A stretch of DNA of 32,515 nt from Roseateles sp. GTDB lineage: Bacteria > Pseudomonadota > Gammaproteobacteria > Burkholderiales > Burkholderiaceae_C. The notes below the pieces were generated by a model that made no database searches, had not been told where the DNA came from, and worked only from the letters and a program-made list of their open reading frames with translations. Below are positions 16,900-28,177 of this stretch, piece after piece (positions within the stretch are counted from its first letter, which is position 1; every line of letters starts with the position of its first letter). The position numbers were made by a program, and so were the translations under genes. The stretch spans positions 1-32,515 of the forward strand of contig JAFALK010000022.1 in assembly GCA_019234295.1 (NCBI GenBank). Reading direction: 5' to 3'.

Positions 16900-17679
16900 A
16901 TGTACATCGATTCGCACTGCCATCTCAGTTTCCCTGAGCTGCGCGAACGCCTTCCCCAGATTCTCGAAGACATGCGCGCGGCGCAGGTCACGCAGGCCAT
17001 CTGCATCTGCACGAATATGGAAGAGGCCGACGCAGTGCAAAGCCTGGCCGAGGCGCATGCGCAGCTTTGGGCCACGGTGGGCGTGCACCCCGACACGCAA
17101 GACATGATCGAGCCCACGCTCGACGAGCTTGTCCAGCGCGCCAGACATCCGAAGATCGTCGCCATCGGCGAGACCGGGCTCGACTACTACCGGCTCAACG
17201 GCCGCTCGATCGCCGACATGGAGTGGCAGCGCGAGCGCTTTCGCACCCACATCCGCGCCGCTCGCGCCGCCTCCAAGCCTATGGTGATCCACACCCGCTC
17301 CAGCGCTGTCGACACCTTGCGCGTGCTCAACGAGGAGGGCGGCGAGCAAGCCGGCGGCGTCTTCCATTGTTTCACCGAGGACCGCGACGTGGCCATGGCT
17401 GCCGTGGACCGCGGCTACTACATCTCCTTCAGCGGCATCCTGACCTTCAAGAATGCGCAGGACCTGCGCGACGTGGCGGCCCTGGTCCCGATAGATCGTT
17501 TGCTGATCGAAACCGATAGCCCCTACCTTGCCCCAGTACCCTATCGCGGCAAGACCAACAGTCCGGCCTATGTGCCGCATGTGGCCACCGTGCTGGCCCA
17601 GGTCAAGGGCATGAGCGTGCAAGCGCTGGCAGCTGCCACCACAGCCAACACCTGCCGTCTCTTCGGCCTGCCAGCCTGA
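16900..17679 (+). CDS. TatD family metal-dependent hydrolase (YcfH type)
   Basis: Amidohydrolase-fold metalloenzyme, probably a 3'-5' DNase of the TatD/YcfH group. The 259-residue protein keeps every metal ligand: His6 and His8 (SHCH), Glu91 (GETGLDYY), His131 (VIHTRS), His156 (VFHCFTED) and Asp206 (IETDSPYLAP). It closes the mltG-tmk-holB-pilZ-tatD operon and starts 12 bases after pilZ. Two hairpins follow the stop codon at once and probably terminate the operon. The exact physiological substrate of this subgroup is not settled. Confidence 0.93.
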   Translation: MYIDSHCHLSFPELRERLPQILEDMRAAQVTQAICICTNMEEADAVQSLAEAHAQLWATVGVHPDTQDMIEPTLDELVQRARHPKIVAIGETGLDYYRLNGRSIADMEWQRERFRTHIRAARAASKPMVIHTRSSAVDTLRVLNEEGGEQAGGVFHCFTEDRDVAMAAVDRGYYISFSGILTFKNAQDLRDVAALVPIDRLLIETDSPYLAPVPYRGKTNSPAYVPHVATVLAQVKGMSVQALAAATTANTCRLFGLPA

Positions 17680-17685
17680 GCCGTC

Positions 17686-17707
17686 CCGCGAATGCGCCGA
17701 TTCGCGG
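17686..17707 (+). terminator. First hairpin after tatD
   Basis: Perfect 8-bp arms CCGCGAAT (17686-17693) and ATTCGCGG (17700-17707) around a 6-base loop, starting 6 bases after the tatD stop. No T-tract follows. Confidence 0.5.
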
Positions 17708-17709
17708 CG

Positions 17710-17748
17710 CGCCGCGAGCAAGGTGTTTGCGGCGCAACGCTCGCGGCG
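17710..17748 (+). terminator. Second hairpin after tatD
   Basis: Perfect 10-bp arms CGCCGCGAGC (17710-17719) and GCTCGCGGCG (17739-17748) around a 19-base loop that contains its own small TTGC/GCAA stem. It is placed as a tandem partner to the first hairpin. Confidence 0.45.
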
Positions 17749-17753
17749 GCCGA

Positions 17754-17768
17754 AATTCGTGACGAATT
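17754..17768. promoter_or_regulatory. Inverted repeat ahead of the small protein gene
   Basis: AATTCG (17754-17759), three bases, then CGAATT (17763-17768). It is a perfect dyad in the 226-bp gap before the 64-residue protein and could be an operator; no regulator can be named. A further hairpin TGTAGG/CCTACA lies about 45 bases downstream and is followed by TTTT. Confidence 0.25.
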
Positions 17769-17905
17769 GCAGAGGCTGTTGCGCACCCGGCTTCGCTGTT
17801 CGTGTAGGAATTGGCCCTACAGGACTTTTGGCGCGCCAACCACTTTTTTTGCGAACTGGCGACCACTAGAGTGCATCCATGTGATCACTCCTGGTGGAGC
17901 CTCCC

Positions 17906-18100
17906 ATGTTGAATCCCGCACTGACCAGCCCCTTCTCCATGCTGCTCGACCTCGACAGCGTGGTGGCCGAAGTGGAACGTTCCGAGCGCCTGCAAAGGCT
18001 CTCGAGCCGCGTCTATCACCCGCTGGACAAGCCGCAGATTCCGCGCAAGGGTGGCGTCATTGGCGACGAGTTCGATGATTTCGGCGAAGCCGACCACTGA
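17906..18100 (+). CDS. Small protein of unknown function, 64 residues
   Basis: I do not recognise a family with confidence. The ATG at 17906 is preceded by a good GGTGGAG ribosome binding site (17893-17899). The product begins MLNPALTSPFSMLLDLDSVV, then a charged helical stretch with AEVERSERLQRLSSRVYHPL, then DKPQIPRKGG, and ends acidic (DEFDDFGEADH). There is no signal peptide or membrane segment. A GTG at 17894 could give four more residues but would use up the ribosome binding site. The gene sits alone between the tatD hairpins and an 8-bp hairpin at 18113. The ribosome binding site and bracketing hairpins argue that it is real. Confidence 0.6.
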   Translation: MLNPALTSPFSMLLDLDSVVAEVERSERLQRLSSRVYHPLDKPQIPRKGGVIGDEFDDFGEADH

Positions 18101-18112
18101 GCATTCAATCCC

Positions 18113-18147
18113 GCGGCTCGCCACACGCCTGCACGGCGTCGAGCCGC
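18113..18147 (+). terminator. Hairpin after the small protein gene
   Basis: Perfect 8-bp arms GCGGCTCG (18113-18120) and CGAGCCGC (18140-18147) around a 19-base loop, 12 bases after the stop codon. No T-tract follows, so it is a candidate only. Confidence 0.4.
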
Positions 18148-18180
18148 CGCCCGACGAGCTGAGACGGGCGCCGGACATCG

Positions 18181-18204
18181 GATAATCATTCCTTTGTACC
18201 GGAG
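18181..18204 (+). promoter_or_regulatory. Candidate -10 and ribosome binding site for the carbonic anhydrase gene
   Basis: GATAAT at 18181-18186 is a near-consensus -10, but no good -35 was seen. CGGAG at 18200-18204 is a Shine-Dalgarno five bases before the ATG at 18210. Confidence 0.35.
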
Positions 18205-18209
18205 TTGCG

Positions 18210-18734
18210 ATGGCCGTTTATGCCCTGGGCGAGTTTGAGCCCGATATTGCCGGTTCGGCCTGGGTGGCCGAGAGTGCTGACGTCATCGGCCGCGTCACGC
18301 TCGCCGAGGACGTGAGCATCTGGTTCGGCGCCGTGCTGCGCGGCGATTCCGAGCATCTGAGAATCGGCCGCGGCAGCAATATTCAAGATGGTTCCGTCTG
18401 TCATGCCGACCACGGCTTTCCCCTGGTCGTTGGCGAGGGCGTGACCGTGGGGCACAAGGTGATGCTGCATGGCTGCACGGTCGGCGATGGCTCGCTGATC
18501 GGCATCGGCGCCGTGATCCTCAACGGCGCGAAGATCGGCCGCCACTGCGTGGTCGGCGCGGGTGCCCTGGTGACCGAGGGCAAGGAATTCCCCGAAGGAT
18601 CGCTGATCATCGGTGCGCCCGCCAAGGTGGCGCGGCAACTCACCCCCGAGCAACTGGCCGGCCTCAAGATGAGCGCCGCGCACTACACCGCCAATTCACA
18701 GCGTTATGCGGCGGAGCTGAAGAAGATTCGATGA
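18210..18734 (+). CDS. Gamma-class carbonic anhydrase-like protein (YrdA family)
   Basis: Left-handed beta-helix protein of the gamma carbonic anhydrase/YrdA family, a trimer with zinc or iron between subunits. The 174-residue product is built of hexapeptide repeats: [47 protein letters not shown] and [14 protein letters not shown] (each within about 20 residues). Metal-ligand histidines appear as His65, His82 and His87, matching the family pattern. Whether it has real carbonic anhydrase activity is uncertain, since many YrdA-like members are poorly active. A CGGAG ribosome binding site fixes the start. Its stop overlaps the hslO ATG by 4 bp, so the two are coupled. Confidence 0.92.
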   Translation: MAVYALGEFEPDIAGSAWVAESADVIGRVTLAEDVSIWFGAVLRGDSEHLRIGRGSNIQDGSVCHADHGFPLVVGEGVTVGHKVMLHGCTVGDGSLIGIGAVILNGAKIGRHCVVGAGALVTEGKEFPEGSLIIGAPAKVARQLTPEQLAGLKMSAAHYTANSQRYAAELKKIR

Positions 18735-19696
18735 GCGAACTCCATAAATTCCTGTTCGAAGGCCTGCCGGTTCGCGGCATGCTGGTGCGATTGACTGAAA
18801 GTTGGAAGGAAGTGCTGCGCCGCCGCGCCGAGGCCGGCGAGCACCCCCCCGAATTGCGCGCACTGCTTGGCGAGATGGCGGCGGCCGGCGTGCTGATGCA
18901 GTCGAACATCAAGTTCAACGGCGCCCTGGTGCTGCAGGTCTTCGGCGACGGGCCGGTCAAGCTTGCCGTGGCCGAGGTGCAGCCGGATCTGAGCTTCCGC
19001 GCCATGGCCAAGCGCGTGGGCGAGGTGCCGCCGGGCGCGCGCCTGGAGGCGATGCTGAACGTCCGCGGCAAAGGCCGTTGCGCGATCACCCTGGATCCTA
19101 AGGACCGCCTGCCGGGCCAGCAGCCCTACCAGGGCGTGGTGCCCCTGCACGGCGACCAGCGCGAGCCGCTGCAAAAGCTCAGCGAGGTGCTCGAGCACTA
19201 CATGCTGCAGTCCGAGCAACTCGACACTCGCCTGGTGCTGGCCGCCAACGACGAGATCGCCGCCGGCCTGCTGATCCAGCGCCTGCCCATCAAGGGGGAG
19301 GGCAATCTAGGGGGGCAGGCCGCCGAGCGCAACGAGGACCAGATCGGTCTGTCGGAAGACTTCAACCGCATCGCCATGCTGGCTGCCACGCTCACGAGCG
19401 AGGAGCTGCTGACCTTGGACGCCGACACCGTCCTGCGCCGCCTCTTTTGGGAAGAACAGGTGCGGCGCTTCGAACCCGCGGCGCCACGCTTCGCCTGCAC
19501 CTGCTCGCGCGAGCGCGTGGGCCAGATGCTCAAGGGTCTGGGCCGCGAAGAGGTCGACTCCGTGCTGGCCGAGCGGGGTGACGTGGAGATTGGCTGCGAG
19601 TTCTGTGGCCTCAAGTACCACTTCGACGCTGTGGACGTCGGAAGCCTGTTCACCGACGCGCTGGCACAGGGCAGCGGCAGCGGCGTGATCCAGTAG
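18731..19696 (+). CDS. hslO: Redox-regulated chaperone Hsp33
   Basis: Cytoplasmic holdase chaperone activated by oxidation when its zinc-bound cysteines form disulfides. The 321-residue protein keeps the C-terminal redox switch: CTCSRERV at about residue 257 and CEFCG at about 290, the CxC and CxxC pairs. The N-terminal segment [18 protein letters not shown] is a family signature. The ATG lies inside the stop region of the carbonic anhydrase gene (ATGA). The 3' end faces the convergent phospholipase gene across 19 bases. Confidence 0.95.
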   Translation: MSELHKFLFEGLPVRGMLVRLTESWKEVLRRRAEAGEHPPELRALLGEMAAAGVLMQSNIKFNGALVLQVFGDGPVKLAVAEVQPDLSFRAMAKRVGEVPPGARLEAMLNVRGKGRCAITLDPKDRLPGQQPYQGVVPLHGDQREPLQKLSEVLEHYMLQSEQLDTRLVLAANDEIAAGLLIQRLPIKGEGNLGGQAAERNEDQIGLSEDFNRIAMLAATLTSEELLTLDADTVLRRLFWEEQVRRFEPAAPRFACTCSRERVGQMLKGLGREEVDSVLAERGDVEIGCEFCGLKYHFDAVDVGSLFTDALAQGSGSGVIQ

Positions 19697-19715
19697 GCCG
19701 CAGGCCGTAGACCGC

Positions 19716-21890
19716 TCAAGCGGCCGGATCGCTGACCGAATCGGCGCCGGTTTCCATGCGCCCGGCAAAGCGGCGTGCAAAGCCCGCCAGGCCTCCGATG
19801 CCGATGCTGAGGTCGTACCAGAGGCCGCTCTCGGCCACCGACCAAGAGATGCGCTCCTGAGTCTTGGCCGCCACGGTGACGTTGCGGCTACCCTGGCCAT
19901 AGGCATTCGGCGTCAGCGTGAAGTGGCGCGCCTCGTCGGCATCATTGCGCAGCAGCAGCTCGATCCGGCGGCCGGGCTTGTCGTAGCTCAGACTGGCGCT
20001 TAGCTGGGCCTGCGCGGGAGCGCCGAGTGTGCCGATGAAGTGCCGGTGAAAGCCGTTGGGCCCCAGCACCCAGAGGTCGTATGCGCCGTCCTCGCGCGGT
20101 GCCCAGGCATCTGACAGCTGCTTGCCAGCCTCGACCATGTAGCGCTGCGGCAAGGCATCCAGCCGGTATTTGTCGTAGACGTGGAAGACCGCGGCCTGGG
20201 TGCCGGTATTGATGAAGTCGAGCCGCAGCGCCGAGGCCTCGACGGCTGCGTTCACTGTCAGTTCATAGGGCAGGGCGCGCGAGGGGCGTGTTCCCCTGGC
20301 CTGGCGAGGCGTTGTCTGAGCGTGCGGCGGCTTGATGCCTGGCAGGCCTTGCTGGCTCAGGCGCAGGGCGTCGGCCTGTGCCTTGCTTCGTGCGCCGGAC
20401 AGGACAGGCGCCTTGCGCGTGGGCATGGCGAAATCGAAGCAGCTGGTGAGATCGCCGCAGACAGCGCGGCGATAAGGTGGGATGTTCGGCTCGGCCACGC
20501 CGAAGCGGGCCTCGAGGAAGCGCAGCACCGAGGTGTGGTCGAACACTTGCGAGTTGACCCAGCCGCCGCGGGACCAGGGCGAGATCACGTACATCGGCAC
20601 CCGCATGCCGGGGCCGAAGACCTTGCCGTCCGCCGGCGGCTGCGCAGCAGGCAGCCCCGGCACAGGTGGCTGCGTGTAGTACTCGGCGGCCATCTCCGCG
20701 GTGCCAAGCGTGGTCTTGCCGGCAAAGCTGCCGTCGCCACGCGGCGAGGGCGCGGAGGGGCTGGGCATGTGGTCGAAGTAGCCGTCGTTTTCGTCGAAGT
20801 TGACAAGAAAGACGGTCTTGCTCCACACCTCAGGCGCGGCCGTCAGCGCGTCCAGAATGGCCGAGATGTACCAGGCGCCCTGTACCGGGCTCGAAGGGCC
20901 GGGGTGCTCGGAGTAGAGGTCGGGCGGAATGATCCACGAGACCTGCGGCAGCCGGCCTTGCTTCACGTCCTGTGCGAAAGACTCGATGAAGCGGCCCGAG
21001 TCGAAGGCCTCCCTCGATTCGGCCGGCAGCGTGTTGGCCGTGCCCTTGCAGAGCGGATTGGCGGCGTCCTCGGCGGAGTCGTATGCGGGGTTCTCGGCGA
21101 AGCCGCGTGCCGTGTCGACGGGGCGCTTCGATTGCTCGTTCGCGCCTCGATAGGGCGTGAAGCCGACCAGAGGGTTGCAGCCGAAGTTGTTGGGGATGTT
21201 CTGGTAGACCTTCCAGCTCACGCCAGCGGCCTGCAGCCGCTCCGGATAGGTCTTCCAGTTGAAACCGCTCGTCGAGGGACCGGTATCGGCCCAGGCGTCT
21301 ACGTTGTTGACGAAGGCGCTCACGCCAGCGCCCTCACCGGTCGGCCCGTTGGTGCCGGTCCAGTGGAAGATCCGGTTGGCATGCGTGCCTGCGTGCATGG
21401 CGCAGTGGTAGGCGTCGCAAAGCGTGAATGCATTGGCGAGGGCGAACTGGAAGGGGACTTCTTCTGCCTTCATATAGGCCATCGAGGCGGCAGTCTTGTA
21501 ACGCGGCCACTCTTGCAGGCGGCCGTCTCCCCAGGCCTTGTGCGAATCCACCCAGGTGTGCGGCGCACCATGCGCCCGTTGTGCGTTGCCCTTGGAGCCG
21601 TCCAGGTGGAAGGGCATCAGCTGTTCGCCCTTGTCGTTGCGCGCTTGTTGCCAGACCTGGCGCCCTTCGGGCAGCGGAATCGTGAAGCGGTCGCCGAATC
21701 CGCGCACACCGTTCAGCGTACCGAAGTAGTGGTCGAAGCTGCGGTTCTCCTGCATCAGGATGACCACGTGGCCGACGTCGGCCAGCGTGCCTGTGGCCTG
21801 GTTGGCCTCGATGGCCAGCGCGCGCTGGATGGAGGGCGGCAGGGTCGCGAGGGCGGCAGCGGACTGGAGGAAACGGCGGCGTGAGGGCAT
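19716..21890 (-). CDS. Tat-exported phospholipase C (phosphocholine-specific PLC family)
   Basis: Secreted phosphoesterase of the bacterial PLC/acid phosphatase superfamily, close to the non-hemolytic PlcN type, that releases phosphorylated head groups from phospholipids. The 724-residue product starts MPSRRRFLQSAAALATL, a classic twin-arginine signal. The catalytic domain (about residues 38-460) opens with HVVILMQENRSFDHYFG and includes the AMHAGTHANR, DENDGYFDH and PPYRR regions. Two copies of the C-terminal DUF756 domain follow (about 540-720). The ATG at 21890 is fixed by the Tat signal; the frame is open upstream, but that overlaps the kinase gene. An 8-bp hairpin abuts the start codon, and no Shine-Dalgarno is seen. 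Confidence 0.92.
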   Translation of the reverse strand: MPSRRRFLQSAAALATLPPSIQRALAIEANQATGTLADVGHVVILMQENRSFDHYFGTLNGVRGFGDRFTIPLPEGRQVWQQARNDKGEQLMPFHLDGSKGNAQRAHGAPHTWVDSHKAWGDGRLQEWPRYKTAASMAYMKAEEVPFQFALANAFTLCDAYHCAMHAGTHANRIFHWTGTNGPTGEGAGVSAFVNNVDAWADTGPSTSGFNWKTYPERLQAAGVSWKVYQNIPNNFGCNPLVGFTPYRGANEQSKRPVDTARGFAENPAYDSAEDAANPLCKGTANTLPAESREAFDSGRFIESFAQDVKQGRLPQVSWIIPPDLYSEHPGPSSPVQGAWYISAILDALTAAPEVWSKTVFLVNFDENDGYFDHMPSPSAPSPRGDGSFAGKTTLGTAEMAAEYYTQPPVPGLPAAQPPADGKVFGPGMRVPMYVISPWSRGGWVNSQVFDHTSVLRFLEARFGVAEPNIPPYRRAVCGDLTSCFDFAMPTRKAPVLSGARSKAQADALRLSQQGLPGIKPPHAQTTPRQARGTRPSRALPYELTVNAAVEASALRLDFINTGTQAAVFHVYDKYRLDALPQRYMVEAGKQLSDAWAPREDGAYDLWVLGPNGFHRHFIGTLGAPAQAQLSASLSYDKPGRRIELLLRNDADEARHFTLTPNAYGQGSRNVTVAAKTQERISWSVAESGLWYDLSIGIGGLAGFARRFAGRMETGADSVSDPAA

Positions 21891-21911
21891 GGCTCGGACT
21901 CTATCCGAGCC
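21891..21911 (-). promoter_or_regulatory. Hairpin abutting the phospholipase C start codon
   Basis: GGCTCGGA (21891-21898) and TCCGAGCC (21904-21911) form perfect 8-bp arms with a 5-base loop. On the minus-strand transcript the stem ends exactly at the ATG, where a ribosome binding site would be expected. It may limit or regulate translation, or act as a terminator-like barrier after the kinase gene, whose stop is about 20 bases upstream. Confidence 0.55.
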
Positions 21912-21931
21912 CCATGACCGGGCCGCGACGC

Positions 21932-22462
21932 TCAGGGCAGTAGCGGCGTGATGGCGCGCAGGGCAGATTCGACGCGTGCCGCGCCACGGCCTTCGACCAG
22001 GGACCAGGCGATGCCGCCTTGCTCCAAGGTGCGGCGAATCAGCGCGTCGATGGGCGGTCGCACATGTGGGCCTTCGCGCTGCAGGCCGTCGGCCTCCCAT
22101 TCGATGTCCAGCGCGGTGAGCAGGGTCAGCGCGCAGCGCCGGTGAAAGGCCAGGCCAGCTTCGGTGAGCGAGTGGTCGCTGAAGATGTACTCGCTGTAGA
22201 TGGCGGTCATCAGGGCGGTGGTGTCGCAGAGCACGACATCGTGTGTCCGCGCGGCGAGGTCGATGGCGTCGGTCTGCGCGTGCGCGATGTCGGCCTGCTC
22301 GTCCGGCCGGGGTGTGCGGCCTTCGCGTTCGCACCAGTGGCGAAGGAGCTCGGGCACCGCGGCGGCGCTCAGGCCCGAGGCGCGAAGACGCTGCGCCAAG
22401 GCAAGCGCCAGGCTGGTCTTGCCCGTGCTCTCGGCACCGACGATGGCCACTACAACGCTCAT
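21932..22462 (-). CDS. NadR-like ribosylnicotinamide kinase domain ATPase
   Basis: A 176-residue P-loop kinase resembling the C-terminal ribosylnicotinamide kinase domain of NadR, which turns imported nicotinamide riboside into NMN. It opens MSVVVAIVGAESTGKTS, with the Walker A loop at residues 9-16, followed by a VPELLRHWCEREGR segment and VVLCDTTALMTA, both typical of the NadR kinase. The HTH and NMN-adenylyltransferase domains of enteric NadR are absent, so it is a stand-alone kinase. The ATG overlaps the pnuC stop by 4 bp; coupling to the transporter supports the assignment. No confirmed gene symbol is given because family naming for stand-alone forms varies. Confidence 0.82.
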   Translation of the reverse strand: MSVVVAIVGAESTGKTSLALALAQRLRASGLSAAAVPELLRHWCEREGRTPRPDEQADIAHAQTDAIDLAARTHDVVLCDTTALMTAIYSEYIFSDHSLTEAGLAFHRRCALTLLTALDIEWEADGLQREGPHVRPPIDALIRRTLEQGGIAWSLVEGRGAARVESALRAITPLLP

Positions 22463-23073
22463 GCCTGCATGCTGCGCCATTGGCGCCACCCGGCCACCGA
22501 CATGGGGATGAAGACAGCGTAAAGGGCGACGGTCAACCAATAGCCCTTGAGGCCAAAGAGCACGAGGCTCACGGCATTGACCGCGATCCAGGCCGGCCAG
22601 TTGTCCTCGTATTTGCGGCCCAGCAGCCATTGGCCCACGAGGCTACCCACGGTTGGCAGGGCGTCCCAGTACGGTAGGGGGGAGTCGGTGGCGTGGGCGA
22701 GGAAGGTGCCCAGCAGCGGCCAGCCGGCGAGCGTGATGATCAGGGCAATCGCTGCGCCGCGGCGGGACAGGCGCTGCACGTGCAGCTTCTCGCCATCCTC
22801 ACCCTTGCCGCGCAGCCATTGCCACCAGCCCCAGAACGCCACGATCACGAACAGAACCTGCAGGCCTGCCTCGCCGTAGAGCTTGCCATCAAGAAACAGC
22901 CAGCCATAGAGAAGGGAGGCAAGAATGGCCAGTGGCCAGGCCAGTGGATTGACGCGCATATTCAGCACGACCATCACGACGGAGAGCGCGAACGCCACAA
23001 TCTCCAGCCAGCTGACCGGGCTTCCGAGCAGGGTGAAGGCGGGTTCGAGGAACCCGTGAAGCGCATCGAACAC
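22459..23073 (-). CDS. pnuC: Nicotinamide riboside transporter PnuC
   Basis: Inner-membrane facilitator that brings nicotinamide riboside into the cell, where phosphorylation traps it. The 204-residue protein has about seven hydrophobic segments and PnuC landmarks: SWLEIVAFALSVVMVVLNMR, NPLAWPLAILASLLYGWLF, FWGWWQWL (the aromatic motif of the binding region), and LVGQWLLGRKYEDNW. Its stop overlaps the downstream kinase start. The ATG at 23073 lies 4 bases after the ftsB stop, so ftsB, pnuC and the kinase look like one transcription unit. No NadQ/NrtR-type site or riboswitch was recognised in front. Confidence 0.92.
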   Translation of the reverse strand: MFDALHGFLEPAFTLLGSPVSWLEIVAFALSVVMVVLNMRVNPLAWPLAILASLLYGWLFLDGKLYGEAGLQVLFVIVAFWGWWQWLRGKGEDGEKLHVQRLSRRGAAIALIITLAGWPLLGTFLAHATDSPLPYWDALPTVGSLVGQWLLGRKYEDNWPAWIAVNAVSLVLFGLKGYWLTVALYAVFIPMSVAGWRQWRSMQA

Positions 23074-23077
23074 GAGC

Positions 23078-23344
23078 TCAGCGGACCTGAACGAAGATCT
23101 CGTCGGGCTTGATCATGCCCAGCTCGAACCGGGCCTTCTCCTCGACCATCTCCAGACCTTCCTTGAGGTCCAGCAGCTCGGCCTGCAGCTGCGCATTGCG
23201 CACCTTGGCAGTCTCGTTGGTCGCTTGCGCCTCTGCCAGTTCCGCCCGCAGCTTGGCGCCGTAGGGCACGCTGCCCTTGCCGAACCAGAGCTCGCTCTGG
23301 ATAAGCGCCAAGAATGCAACGAGGATGACGGTCAACACTTTCAC
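23078..23344 (-). CDS. ftsB: Cell division protein FtsB
   Basis: Bitopic inner-membrane protein that joins FtsL and FtsQ in the divisome. The 88-residue product has one membrane helix (about residues 4-20), a coiled coil (about 30-65, AELAEAQATNETAKVRNAQL), and the family ending EEKARFELGMIKPDEIF. The start is a GTG at 23344 (GTGAAAGTGTTG); no ATG precedes conserved sequence. The position after eno is the usual betaproteobacterial arrangement. A strong terminator lies between eno and this gene, so expression needs read-through or its own promoter. Confidence 0.93.
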   Translation of the reverse strand: MKVLTVILVAFLALIQSELWFGKGSVPYGAKLRAELAEAQATNETAKVRNAQLQAELLDLKEGLEMVEEKARFELGMIKPDEIFVQVR

Positions 23345-23371
23345 GCAGCCGAGTGTATTCGCAAGGCCATG

Positions 23372-23403
23372 AAAAAACGGCGATGGACTCGCATCCATCG
23401 CCG
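23372..23403 (-). terminator. Rho-independent terminator of eno
   Basis: On the minus strand, a 9-bp perfect stem CGGCGATGG/CCATCGCCG (23378-23386 and 23395-23403) with an 8-base loop is followed by TTTTTT (23377-23372). It lies 21 bases after the eno stop and 28 bases before ftsB. Confidence 0.85.
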
Positions 23404-23424
23404 CTTGTGTGGGCCCGAAGCCGA

Positions 23425-25648
<2,224 letters not shown>

Positions 25649-25661
25649 CTGTGCTTCCTAC

Positions 25662-28173
<2,512 letters not shown>

Positions 28174-28177
28174 GCAG

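Noticed and set aside
15835..17721. 628-residue minus-strand frame across holB, pilZ and tatD
   Set aside because: All three plus-strand genes are confidently identified; the opposite frame has no motif.
19697..19723. GGCCG/CGGCC and CCGCT/AGCGG repeats between hslO and the phospholipase as a bidirectional terminator
   Set aside because: The arms are short, overlap each other, and the second leaves a 2-base loop that cannot fold; no T-tract is present.
20181..21884. 567-residue open frame antisense to the phospholipase
   Set aside because: Low-complexity Arg/Gly/Val translation opposite a clear PLC gene.
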